The notes under the pieces: generated by a model
Seen by the model: the letters and a program-made list of their open reading frames with translations, nothing else
The model's database searches: none
What the model was told of the DNA's origin: nothing
Shown here: positions 1-7,839 of the stretch, in pieces
How positions within the stretch are numbered: the stretch's first letter is position 1
Layout of the letters: each line of letters begins with the position of its first letter
Translations under genes and position numbers: made by a program
From: an uncultured Lachnospiraceae bacterium
GTDB lineage: Bacteria > Bacillota > Clostridia > Lachnospirales > Lachnospiraceae
Assembly: GCA_910578555.1 (NCBI GenBank)
Contig: CAJTPS010000002.1
Location: 1,880-65,879 of the forward strand
DNA: 64,000 nt
Reading direction: 5' to 3'

Positions 1-420
1 GCTTATTCGAGTTCGCGAAGCGAATCTCGCAAATGAGCATTGCTCGTTTTCTTATGGTATAGGAAATTGCTCCGCTTATTCGAGTTCGCAAAGCGAATCT
101 CGCAAACGAGCATTGCTCGTTTTCTTATGGTATAGGAAATTGCTCCGCTTATTCGAGTTCGCAAAGCGAATCTCGCAAACGAGCATTGCTCGTTTTCTTA
201 TGGTATAGGAAATTGCTCCGCTTATTCGAGTTCGCAAAGCGAATCTCGCAAACGAGCATTGCTCGTTTTCTTATGGTATAGGAAATTGCTCCGCTTATTC
301 GAGTTCGCAAAGCGAATCTCGCAAACGAGCATTGCTCGTTTTCTTATGGTATAGGAAATTGCTCCGCTTATTCGAGTTCGCAAAGCGAATCTCGCAAACG
401 AGCATTGCTCGTTTTTTTAT
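1..420. repeat. Six-copy 73-bp tandem array with two hairpins per unit
   Basis: Units start at 1, 74, 147, 220, 293 and 366, an exact 73-bp period. The first copy has a few substitutions and the last one decays after about 411. Each unit holds two small hairpins. One has arms TTCGC/GCGAA around AAA, extended by CGAG/CTCG with a bulge. The other has arms AAACGAGC/GCTCGTTT around ATT and runs into T residues, so it resembles a short intrinsic terminator. The array may begin before the window. There is no gene in it. Related single or short copies occur at 20983-21024 and 62361-62450. Confidence 0.9.
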
Positions 421-491
421 GGAGAGGAAATAAATGATCCGGAATTGAGTGAATCTCAGCTTTAAATGTATAGAAGAAAATGGAGACGGAA

Positions 492-1286
492 ATGGAGAGT
501 AACAGACTGAAAGAACTGCATAGGCGGATTGATGAGGCTGAGCTGGTTCTCGTTGGAATTGGAGAAGCTTTTCAGTATGATTGGGGCGCATTGACAGAGG
601 AAGCACGGTATCGCGAAATAGAGGAGGAGATAGCCGGCAGGGAGGATTATAGCTGGATTGTTTCCTTTTTACAGAAAATGGTACTTTTGCAAAAGCGGGA
701 AGATCAGTGGCGGTGTGCGTATCATAACCTGAAGAGTCTGCTTGCATCAAAAAATTATTTTGTCATATCGCTCTGCATGGATGATTATATATTTGAATCC
801 GGATTGGAGGCGGGCAGGATTGTGACGCCGTGCGGTGGGTTTCGCCGGATGCAGTGCGATCACAACTGTTCCCATGTTCTGAGTGATATGCCGCAGGAGA
901 GTTATGAAGCAGTATTGCAATATTATAGGAAAGAACTGCCGCTTGAAGCGATGCGGGAACCGATTTGCGGTACGTGTGGGGAGAAACTCAGATTTAATCA
1001 GCTTGGGGTGACCAGATATGCGGAGGAAGGTTACTTAGATCAATGGAATGTGTATACAAAATGGCTGCAGGGGACTGTTAATAAGCGGCTGTGTGTGTTA
1101 GAATTAGGAGTTGGGATGGCGTATCCGACAGTCATTCGCTTTCCATTTGAAAAGATTCTATTCTATAATCAGAAAGCATACATGTATCGTATTCACCCGT
1201 CACTTTATCATCTCGGAGAAGAGATTGGTGACAGAGGACTCAGTGTAAGGGAGAATCCGGTTGATTTCTTATGTGGGCTGATTTAG
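492..1286 (+). CDS. Sir2-like NAD-dependent deacetylase family protein, degenerate NAD motif
   Basis: About 264 residues, probably cytoplasmic. The layout follows a Sir2 subfamily common in gut Clostridia: an N-terminal helix with a hydrophobic strand (LVLVGIGEAF), a central segment where the catalytic region is expected, four cysteines in two pairs (CDHNC and CGTCG) as in the Sir2 zinc ribbon, then LELGVGMAYPTVIRFPFE, which matches the family's late NAD-binding segment. The usual GAGxS glycine motif is replaced by GIGEA and the usual catalytic histidine region is not recognisable, so deacetylase activity is doubtful. ATG at 480 is in frame, but ATG 492 has GGAG six bases upstream and is preferred. 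It stands alone behind the tandem array. Confidence 0.62.
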   Translation: MESNRLKELHRRIDEAELVLVGIGEAFQYDWGALTEEARYREIEEEIAGREDYSWIVSFLQKMVLLQKREDQWRCAYHNLKSLLASKNYFVISLCMDDYIFESGLEAGRIVTPCGGFRRMQCDHNCSHVLSDMPQESYEAVLQYYRKELPLEAMREPICGTCGEKLRFNQLGVTRYAEEGYLDQWNVYTKWLQGTVNKRLCVLELGVGMAYPTVIRFPFEKILFYNQKAYMYRIHPSLYHLGEEIGDRGLSVRENPVDFLCGLI

Positions 1287-1321
1287 ACTAAGAGGAAAAA
1301 GAATATTTTTGAGAAAGAAAT

Positions 1322-1350
1322 TTGTGAAACCGGACGGTATATGTTAAAAT
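1322..1350 (+). promoter_or_regulatory. Sigma-A-type promoter for the acidic repeat protein
   Basis: TTGTGA at 1322-1327, a 17-bp spacer and TAAAAT at 1345-1350, preceded by TG at -15/-14 (extended -10). It lies about 30 bp before the ATG at 1382, which has GGGGAG as its ribosome binding site. Confidence 0.6.
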
Positions 1351-1381
1351 TAGTCATAAAAAGTTTTGTTGGGGAGAAATC

Positions 1382-3922
1382 ATGAGCTCGAGTGAAGAAT
1401 ATTTGGATAATCTTTTAAAATCATTGTTAGAGGGTGAAGGGGATGAAACGGAGGGAACCTCTTCATCGGCAACAGATATGACAGATATGTCAGGCGGTAC
1501 ACCAGAGGGAAGTCCATCGGCGGGAGAGCATAATAAAGCGATGAGCACCGATGATATAGAAGCTATGTTTGCGGCCATGGGACAAAATACGTCATCAGAT
1601 GACCCCGGCATATCTATGGAAAGCGCAGAAATAGTTGATCAACAGGATACAGTTCAACAGGCGTTAGATGAGAGTATGCTTTCGGATGATTTGACATTGG
1701 ATAAAAGTCTGCTGTCAGATGAACTGACGCTGGATGAGAGTATGCTTCCGGATGACCTGGCGTTGGATGAAAGTCTGCTGTCAGATGAACTGACGCTGGA
1801 TGAGAGTATGCTTTCGGATGATTTGGTGTTGGATGAGAGTATGCTCCCGGAGGATCTGGCATTGGACGAGAGTATGCTTTCGGATGATCTAACGTTAGAT
1901 GAAAGTATATTGCCGGATACATTAGCAATGGAAGAAAGCGGGTTACCGGACGGATTAGCACTGGAAGAAGGAGAACTGCCGGATGAACTTGTGCTTGACG
2001 AGAGTATGCTGCCCGAAGAAACAGCATTAGAAGAGAGTACATTACCGGACGATTTGGCACTGGACGAAAGTGAACTGCCGGACGAACTGGCACTGGACGA
2101 AAGTGAACTGCCGGACGAACTGGCACTGGACGAAAGTAAACTGCCGGATGAACTGGCACTGGACGAAAGTATGCTGCCGGATGAACTGGCACTGGACGAA
2201 AGTATGCTGCCGGAGGAACTGACATTGGATGACGGTATGTTATCGGAGGAAAGCCCGATGGATGATTTTGCGCTGGAGGAGAATATGCTGCCGGAAGAGG
2301 AGATGCAGGCAGATGATTTTGCATTGGAAGAGAATACGGAAGAAGAAGCCGGTTCAGATGCTTTGACTTTAGATGATCTAGGACTAGACGATCTTGGACT
2401 TGAAATGGCTGATCATGGTGAGACAGGTATGATGGATGATGAAAGCGGTATGTCGGAGGATGATATTGACAGATTGCTTGGCGGGGATCTGCTTTCCGGT
2501 GAAAGCGCCGGGCAGAACGATGATCTTTCAGATGATTCAGATTTGTCTGCGCTTTTGGCGGGAATGGGAGAAGACGAGGATCTATCGGAGATCAATGACC
2601 TGTTGGAAAAGTCGGATCAGGGAATGGCAGTAGACGATGACATGTTAGCAATGTTAAACGGTGCGGCGGATCATTCCGAGGACGATGATGCATTTGGTTT
2701 CTTCGGAGGAGAGGAAGGCGGTCAGGAGGATATTCGTGAGATAACACCGGAAGAATTGGCAGCCCGTGAAGGTCTGAAGTCAAAGAAACAGAAGAAGAAA
2801 GAAGAAAAAGAGCGGAAAAAGCAGGAAAAACTTGCGAAAAAGGCGGCTAAGAAGGCTGACAAAAACGGCGAAACACAGGAAGAAACCGAGGATGAGTTGA
2901 ATAGTCTGCTGGACAGCATGAAGGATACGGAAGAGGAACCTAAGAAGCAGGGATTCTGGGCAAGATTTCTTGCATTCCTGCTGGAGGCGGATGACGACGA
3001 GGATGAACTGGTTGATGATGCCGATGCGGATATGGATGATGCGGGAGCAATGCTCGGTAATCTCTCTGATGAGAATAAGGAACTTCTGGCAGAACTCAAG
3101 GCGGAAGATAAGAAGAACGCCAAGAAAAAGGATAAGAAAGGCAAGAAAGGGAAAAAGGGCAAGAAAGGCGACGAAGCAGCTGCGGAGGGTGAAGGAGAAG
3201 AAGGCGCAGATGCTAAGCCTAAGAAACAGAAGAAAGAGAAGAAAAAGAGAGAAAAAGACAAAAAAGAAGATGACGTGCTTAAGGCACCGGAGAAAAAACT
3301 TTCGAAAAAGAAAGTTTTCTCAGTGTTCCTGTTCTGTGCGACGATTGCGGCCTGCATTATTGTAGTTACCACGGTACTGCCGGAACAACTGGAGAAGCAG
3401 GAGGCACGGGTAGCATTTGACCATGCACAGTATGAACAGGTATATGAGCAATTATACGGTCGTGAGCTGAGCGAGGAAGATGAGCTATTGCTGCAGAAGA
3501 GCAGTGTGATTCTGCAGATGAAGCGTAAGTTGGATTCTTATGATAATTATACCAAGATGGATATGCCGATGGAAGCATTGAACGCTTTGCTTGAGGGAGT
3601 CAACCGTTATCAGAATCTGAGAGACGATGCGGAACTCTATCATGTGGGCAATGAACTGAATGATATTTACGGGCAGATACTTGATGCGCTGGCAGGTCGT
3701 TACGGATTGTCAGAGAGCGACGCGCTGGATATTTTGGCGTCGGGCGATGATGTAACTTATTCTCAGAGGCTGCGGTCGATTATTTATGGTGATATATCTG
3801 GTGATGGGGAAGGCGATGCGCCGGAAAACAAGCAGGATGTTCTGCCGGAAGAGGAAGAAATCATTGATAGACTGCAAAATACGGATGAGATAGAAGACGC
3901 GGAGAATAATGAGATTATGTAG
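1382..3922 (+). CDS. Large acidic repeat protein with one membrane segment
   Basis: 846 residues; no named family recognised. Residues 95-292 are eighteen 11-residue repeats of the type LDESMLPDELA, very acidic. Before, between and after them are short motifs of acidic/helical type: MSTDDIEAMF near 54, MSEDDIDRLLGG near 357, LSEINDLLEKS further on. These resemble the EIDALL motif at the N-terminus of FliM. Lysine-rich stretches follow (about 460-510 and 570-640), then one hydrophobic helix at about 645-668. The C-terminal 175 residues look helical and TPR-like. With positive residues on the N-terminal side of the helix, the repeats should be cytoplasmic and the tail outside. It has its own promoter and hisH follows after 48 bp. 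Function unknown; a scaffold or adaptor role is inference. Confidence 0.85.
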   Translation: MSSSEEYLDNLLKSLLEGEGDETEGTSSSATDMTDMSGGTPEGSPSAGEHNKAMSTDDIEAMFAAMGQNTSSDDPGISMESAEIVDQQDTVQQALDESMLSDDLTLDKSLLSDELTLDESMLPDDLALDESLLSDELTLDESMLSDDLVLDESMLPEDLALDESMLSDDLTLDESILPDTLAMEESGLPDGLALEEGELPDELVLDESMLPEETALEESTLPDDLALDESELPDELALDESELPDELALDESKLPDELALDESMLPDELALDESMLPEELTLDDGMLSEESPMDDFALEENMLPEEEMQADDFALEENTEEEAGSDALTLDDLGLDDLGLEMADHGETGMMDDESGMSEDDIDRLLGGDLLSGESAGQNDDLSDDSDLSALLAGMGEDEDLSEINDLLEKSDQGMAVDDDMLAMLNGAADHSEDDDAFGFFGGEEGGQEDIREITPEELAAREGLKSKKQKKKEEKERKKQEKLAKKAAKKADKNGETQEETEDELNSLLDSMKDTEEEPKKQGFWARFLAFLLEADDDEDELVDDADADMDDAGAMLGNLSDENKELLAELKAEDKKNAKKKDKKGKKGKKGKKGDEAAAEGEGEEGADAKPKKQKKEKKKREKDKKEDDVLKAPEKKLSKKKVFSVFLFCATIAACIIVVTTVLPEQLEKQEARVAFDHAQYEQVYEQLYGRELSEEDELLLQKSSVILQMKRKLDSYDNYTKMDMPMEALNALLEGVNRYQNLRDDAELYHVGNELNDIYGQILDALAGRYGLSESDALDILASGDDVTYSQRLRSIIYGDISGDGEGDAPENKQDVLPEEEEIIDRLQNTDEIEDAENNEIM
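1664..2257 (+). repeat. Coding minisatellite, eighteen 33-bp units
   Basis: In-frame 33-bp repeat encoding residues 95-292 of the acidic protein. Units near 2060-2200 are almost identical at DNA level (GAACTGGCACTGGACGAAAG recurs), while early units have diverged, which suggests recent expansion at the downstream end. Copy number is likely to vary between strains. Confidence 0.9.
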
Positions 3923-3970
3923 AGCAGTCTACGGATTGCAGAAAGGCAGTACAAACAGGAGCAGAATAGA

Positions 3971-4579
3971 ATGGTCGCAGTAATTGATTATGATGCCGGT
4001 AATATTAAGAGCGTTGAAAAAGCAATACTGACATTGGGAGAGAATGTCATAGTTACAAGAGACCGGAATGAGATTCTTTCGGCGGAACGGGTTATTCTGC
4101 CGGGTGTCGGCGCGTTTGGAGATGCGATGGGTAAAATTCATCAGTACGGGCTGGCCGAAGTGATTCGGGAGGTTGTCGGCCGCGGCACCCCGTTTCTCGG
4201 AATCTGTCTCGGACTGCAGTTATTGTTTGAGAGCAGTGAGGAGAGCGAAGGGGTAGATGGACTCGGAATCCTGCCGGGGAAGATTGTAAGGTTTCCGGAT
4301 GACCAGGGGCTTAAGATACCGCACATCGGATGGAACTCTCTTAAGTTATTAAACAGCGGCAGACTGTTTGCCGGGATTGCGGAAGAGTCATATGTATATT
4401 TTGTTCATTCCTATTATTTGCAGGCGGCGGAGCCGCAGATTGTCACGGCAACGACGGAGTACGGTGTGCATGTACATGCTTCTGTGGAAAAGGATAATGT
4501 GTTTGCCTGCCAGTTTCATCCGGAGAAAAGTTCGGATGTGGGTATGACGATTTTGAGAAATTTCCTCAGCATATCGTAA
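3971..4579 (+). CDS. hisH: Imidazole glycerol phosphate synthase, glutaminase subunit
   Basis: 202 residues, the normal size of HisH. It hydrolyses glutamine and channels ammonia to HisF for the fifth step of histidine synthesis. The class I amidotransferase triad is complete: Cys79 in GICLGLQ, His183 and Glu185 in FHPEKS. The oxyanion region PGVGAFGDAM is present. The ATG at 3971 has AGGAG about nine bases upstream. hisF follows 91 bp downstream, so the two partners are co-transcribed, but the other his genes are not in this window. Confidence 0.96.
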   Translation: MVAVIDYDAGNIKSVEKAILTLGENVIVTRDRNEILSAERVILPGVGAFGDAMGKIHQYGLAEVIREVVGRGTPFLGICLGLQLLFESSEESEGVDGLGILPGKIVRFPDDQGLKIPHIGWNSLKLLNSGRLFAGIAEESYVYFVHSYYLQAAEPQIVTATTEYGVHVHASVEKDNVFACQFHPEKSSDVGMTILRNFLSIS

Positions 4580-4670
4580 ATGTAATATTGCGGGAAGTGT
4601 GGAGTGCACGATCAGGGCACGGAGCACCCGCATGGCAGAGGAAAACCGGCAGGAGGTTTGTAGAGGGTCA

Positions 4671-5432
4671 ATGCATACAAAACGAATCATCCCCTGTCTT
4701 GATGTAAAGAACGGCAGGGTAGTAAAAGGTGTTAATTTTATCAATTTTAAGGATGCGGGTGACCCGGCCGAGGTCGGTGCGGCCTACGACAGATCCGGTG
4801 CGGATGAACTTGTATTTCTGGATATTACGGCATCTTCGGATGCACGTGCCACGGCGGTAGAGATGGTGCGCAAGGTTGCGGAGAAGGTGTTCATTCCTTT
4901 TACGGTAGGCGGCGGAATCCGTACAGTAGAGGATTTTAGAGCGATCTTACGAGAGGGAGCGGATAAGGTATCCGTTAATTCAGCGGCGATCATGAATCCG
5001 CAGTTGATTTCAGAGGCGGCGGATAAGTTCGGCAGTCAGTGTGTCGTGGTTGCGATCGATGCAAAACGCCGTCCGGACGGAAGCGGCTGGAATATCTATA
5101 AGAACGGCGGACGTATCGATATGGGGATCGACGCCGTGGAGTGGGCAGTGCAGGCAGAGCGTCTGGGAGCGGGCGAGATTCTGCTTACAAGCATGGACGG
5201 AGACGGCACCAAAGAGGGGTATGATCTGGAACTGACAAGCGCTGTTGCGGAGAATGTGTCGATTCCGGTTATTGCATCCGGCGGAGCCGGCACGATGGAG
5301 CATTTCTACGAGGCGCTTACCACGGGCAAAGCAGAGGCGGTATTGGCAGCATCGCTGTTTCATTTTAAAGAGATGGAAATATGCGAATTGAAACGTTATT
5401 TAAGGGAAAAAGGTATTTCTGTGCGGTTATAA
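4671..5432 (+). CDS. hisF: Imidazole glycerol phosphate synthase, cyclase subunit
   Basis: 253 residues from the ATG at 4671, the usual length of HisF. A (beta/alpha)8 barrel that condenses PRFAR with ammonia from HisH to give imidazole glycerol phosphate and AICAR. The N-terminal RIIPCLDVKNGRVVKG holds the first catalytic Asp (Asp11) and VVVAIDAKR the second. The phosphate-binding loops GGGIRT and ASGGAG are intact. An in-frame ATG at 4599 would add 24 residues with no homology to the family. The start at 4671 is preferred because it matches the family and follows a GAGGG sequence. Confidence 0.96.
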   Translation: MHTKRIIPCLDVKNGRVVKGVNFINFKDAGDPAEVGAAYDRSGADELVFLDITASSDARATAVEMVRKVAEKVFIPFTVGGGIRTVEDFRAILREGADKVSVNSAAIMNPQLISEAADKFGSQCVVVAIDAKRRPDGSGWNIYKNGGRIDMGIDAVEWAVQAERLGAGEILLTSMDGDGTKEGYDLELTSAVAENVSIPVIASGGAGTMEHFYEALTTGKAEAVLAASLFHFKEMEICELKRYLREKGISVRL

Positions 5433-5544
5433 TGACATAGCAGAAGGGCTGATTGAATGGATAAAATGTGAAAAGAGAAGAGCAGACACCGGTCTGAGGC
5501 GGGAAAAAGGAGAACGGCTACGGCACTTAGAGGAGATACATGCG

Positions 5545-6222
5545 ATGGCAATGTTGAGTAATGACTGGGCGGCAGCGCTGGATGGGGAATTTCATAAGGC
5601 ATATTACAGGGATCTCTACAATTTTATTAAAGTGGAATATAGCACAAAGGTGATTTACCCGCCGTCTGAGGAGATTTTCAGCGCGTTTCATTTTACACCT
5701 TTGCAGGAGGTAAAAGTACTTCTTCTGGGCCAGGACCCTTATCATAATGAGCATCAGGCGCACGGGATGAGTTTCTCCGTACCGCAGGATCAGAAGAATA
5801 TACCACCGTCTCTGCAGAATATTTATCAGGAGCTTCATGAAGATTTGGGCTGTTATATTCCGAACAACGGCTATTTAAAGAAATGGGCGGATCAGGGCGT
5901 ACTGCTGCTCAATACAGTGCTTACGGTGCGGGCACATCAGGCAAACTCCCATCAGGGGAAAGGGTGGGAACAGTTTACCGATGCCGTGATTGAGGCTGTG
6001 AATGCGCAGGACCGTCCGATTGTCTATCTGCTGTGGGGACGCCCGGCGCAGAGTAAAATTCCCATGCTGACGAATCCGAAGCATCTGATTTTAAAGGCCC
6101 CGCATCCGAGCCCGTTGTCGGCATATCGCGGCTTTTTCGGGTGTAAACATTTCAGTCAGTGTAATGATTTCCTGAAGGCGAATGGTGTCACGCCGATTGA
6201 CTGGCAGATTGGGAATATATAA
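5545..6222 (+). CDS. ung: Uracil-DNA glycosylase, family 1
   Basis: 225 residues, typical for family 1 UDG. It removes uracil from DNA as the first step of base excision repair. The water-activating motif GQDPYH carries the catalytic Asp64, and the DNA-intercalation loop HPSPLSAYRGFFG is present. LLWGRPAQSK fits the beta strand that positions uracil. AGGAG at 5531-5535 selects the ATG at 5545; other in-frame ATGs follow closely. It is transcribed with the his genes or from an unseen promoter in the 112-bp gap upstream. A hairpin follows the stop. Confidence 0.96.
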   Translation: MAMLSNDWAAALDGEFHKAYYRDLYNFIKVEYSTKVIYPPSEEIFSAFHFTPLQEVKVLLLGQDPYHNEHQAHGMSFSVPQDQKNIPPSLQNIYQELHEDLGCYIPNNGYLKKWADQGVLLLNTVLTVRAHQANSHQGKGWEQFTDAVIEAVNAQDRPIVYLLWGRPAQSKIPMLTNPKHLILKAPHPSPLSAYRGFFGCKHFSQCNDFLKANGVTPIDWQIGNI

Positions 6223-6250
6223 AATGGCAGAGGATATTTATAGAGACTGT

Positions 6251-6290
6251 GAAATACCTGTTCTATGCAATATGGTGCAGGTATTTCTAT
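6251..6290 (+). terminator. Hairpin after ung, probable terminator
   Basis: GAAATACCTG (6251-6260) pairs perfectly with CAGGTATTTC (6278-6287) around a 17-base loop. Only a broken T-run follows, so termination may be weak. The 6223-6526 gap also holds a second hairpin (6288-6318), two palindromic boxes and a promoter. Confidence 0.5.
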
Positions 6291-6318
6291 TTCATAGGAA
6301 AGTGTCTTCTGTGAAATA
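6288..6318. repeat. Copy 1 of a TTTCATAGGA hairpin element
   Basis: TATTTCA (6288-6294) pairs with TGAAATA (6312-6318). The 14-mer TTTCATAGGAAAGT at 6290-6303 recurs exactly at 28664-28677 inside another hairpin, and an ACAAAAG block follows in both places. This suggests a dispersed palindromic element at gene ends. Confidence 0.5.
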
Positions 6319-6367
6319 GAAGCCTTTCAGGTAGTGTGCACAGCTTCATGTGCAGAACAAAAGCTGC

Positions 6368-6412
6368 GATTGCATACAATCAGGATTATTAATTACTGAT
6401 ATGCATACGATC
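6368..6412. promoter_or_regulatory. Two matching palindromic boxes before the lysA promoter
   Basis: GATTGCATACAATC (6368-6381) and GATATGCATACGATC (6398-6412) share the TGCATAC core and palindromic ends. The cores are 31 bp apart, close to three helical turns, and the second box ends just before the candidate -35 at 6416. The spacing and symmetry fit paired sites for a dimeric regulator. The regulator is unknown. Confidence 0.4.
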
Positions 6413-6415
6413 ATA

Positions 6416-6445
6416 TTTACGGATTATGTGCTGCAGTGTTATGAT
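6416..6445 (+). promoter_or_regulatory. Candidate promoter for the lysA-like gene
   Basis: TTTACG (6416-6421), an 18-bp spacer and TATGAT (6440-6445). It lies about 80 bp upstream of the start codon at 6527. The -35 is imperfect. Confidence 0.45.
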
Positions 6446-6526
6446 ATAGTCGTATCCTGAAACAGACAGGTGGAAGTAAACACTGTGCAGGGTGCGGAGT
6501 ATTAAGAGAGGAGTCATGTTCAAAAG

Positions 6527-7801
6527 ATGAAGAAATTACCGTTTGTGACAAAGGAAAAGGTAGAGGAGATCGTTAAGACATATCCGACGCCGTTTCATAT
6601 TTATGATGAAAAAGGAATTAGGGAGAACGCGAAGGCGGTACAGGAGGCTTTTGCGTGGAATAAAGGATTTAAAGAATATTTTGCGGTGAAAGCATGTCCC
6701 AATCCGTTCTTGATTCAGATCCTGCATGAGTACGGGGCAGGATGCGACTGCTCGTCCATGACGGAATTAATGTTAAGCGACGCATTGGGCATTAGCGGGC
6801 ACGATATCATGTTTTCGTCGAATGATACGCCGGCGGAGGAGTATAAGTACTGTGCAAAAGTCGGTGGTATTATTAATCTGGACGATATCACGCATATTGA
6901 ATTTGTCGAGAAGATTCTGGGGAAACTGCCGGAGACCATGAGCTGCAGATATAATCCAGGCGGTGTGTTCCGGCTTAGCAACGGCATCATGGATAACCCG
7001 GGCGATTCAAAGTATGGTTTCACTACGGAGCAGTTGTTCGAAGGGTATCGGATTTTGAAAGAGAAAGGCGTGAAGCATTTTGGCATCCACGCATTTCTTG
7101 CCAGCAATACGGTGACGAACGAATATTATCCGGAGTTGGCAAGGCAGCTCTTCGAGGTAGCGGTTCAGATCAAAGAGCAGACTGGTGTGGAACTGGAATT
7201 TATCAACCTTTCCGGCGGTGTAGGGATTCCGTATACGCCGGAACAGACCGGTAATGATATCCGTGTGATCGGCGAGGGTGTCCGGAAGGTCTATGAGGAA
7301 GTACTTGTGCCTGCCGGTATGGGAGATGTGGCGATTTATACGGAAATGGGACGTTTTATGATGGGACCTTACGGTGCTCTGGTGACCAAAGCGATTCATG
7401 AAAAGCATACACATAAAGAATATATTGGTGTGGACGCGTGTGCGGTTAATCTGATGCGTCCCGCGATGTATGGTGCATATCATCATATTACCGTGCTGGG
7501 CAAGGAGGAAGCGGCCTGTGATCATAAATATGATGTAACAGGCTCTCTGTGCGAGAATAACGACAAGTTTGCCATTGACAGAATGCTGCCGGAGATCGGG
7601 AAAGGGGACTACCTCGTGATTCATGATACCGGCGCGCACGGGTTTGCAATGGGATACAACTATAACGGAAAATTAAAGTCGGCGGAACTGCTGCTGAAAG
7701 AGGACGGCAGTGTGCAGTTAATCAGGCGTGCGGAGACACCGCAGGATTATTTTGCGACGTTTGACTGTTTCGATATTTATCATAAGCTGGAGAAATCGTA
7801 A
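6527..7801 (+). CDS. lysA: Diaminopimelate decarboxylase-type PLP enzyme
   Basis: 424 residues, fold-type III PLP decarboxylase. It is expected to convert meso-diaminopimelate to lysine in the cytoplasm. YFAVKACPNP near residue 51 holds the PLP lysine (Lys55), NLSGGVGIPY is the glycine phosphate-binding loop, and YTEMGRFMMGPYG the EPGR-like segment. The second-subunit Cys motif appears as SLCENNDKF and the C-terminal tyrosine motif as GYNYNGKLKSAE. Several of these differ from E. coli LysA (SSMTE, HAFLASN), as in the clostridial branch, so a related substrate is possible. Start: AGAGAGGAG at 6505-6513 is 13 bases from the ATG, a little far. An ATG at 6516 with that site opens only a four-codon frame overlapping the start. 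Confidence 0.8.
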   Translation: MKKLPFVTKEKVEEIVKTYPTPFHIYDEKGIRENAKAVQEAFAWNKGFKEYFAVKACPNPFLIQILHEYGAGCDCSSMTELMLSDALGISGHDIMFSSNDTPAEEYKYCAKVGGIINLDDITHIEFVEKILGKLPETMSCRYNPGGVFRLSNGIMDNPGDSKYGFTTEQLFEGYRILKEKGVKHFGIHAFLASNTVTNEYYPELARQLFEVAVQIKEQTGVELEFINLSGGVGIPYTPEQTGNDIRVIGEGVRKVYEEVLVPAGMGDVAIYTEMGRFMMGPYGALVTKAIHEKHTHKEYIGVDACAVNLMRPAMYGAYHHITVLGKEEAACDHKYDVTGSLCENNDKFAIDRMLPEIGKGDYLVIHDTGAHGFAMGYNYNGKLKSAELLLKEDGSVQLIRRAETPQDYFATFDCFDIYHKLEKS

Positions 7802-7839
7802 ACCGGGATCGTCTGACAGACGAAAAGGAGCGCTGCTAT

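Noticed and set aside
1..420. CRISPR-like appearance of the array
   Set aside because: The whole 73-bp unit is repeated with no unique spacers, and no cas gene is present.
434..448. Four-codon frame behind a GGAGAGG site, before the Sir2-like gene
   Set aside because: Too short to support as a leader peptide; no pause or attenuation structure linked to it.
295..750. Minus-strand reading frame of 151 codons
   Set aside because: It runs through the repeat array into the Sir2-like gene and has repeat-derived protein sequence with no family features.
1614..2324. Antisense frame of 236 codons opposite the acidic repeats
   Set aside because: It is the mirror of the repeat codons (Pro/His/Arg periodicity) without a start site of its own.
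2722..3372. Ser/Phe-rich antisense frame
   Set aside because: Complement of the lysine-rich codons of the acidic protein; low complexity only.
6223..6526. Lysine riboswitch before the lysA-like gene
   Set aside because: None of the conserved riboswitch sequence blocks is visible; the gap holds two hairpins, two boxes and a promoter instead.
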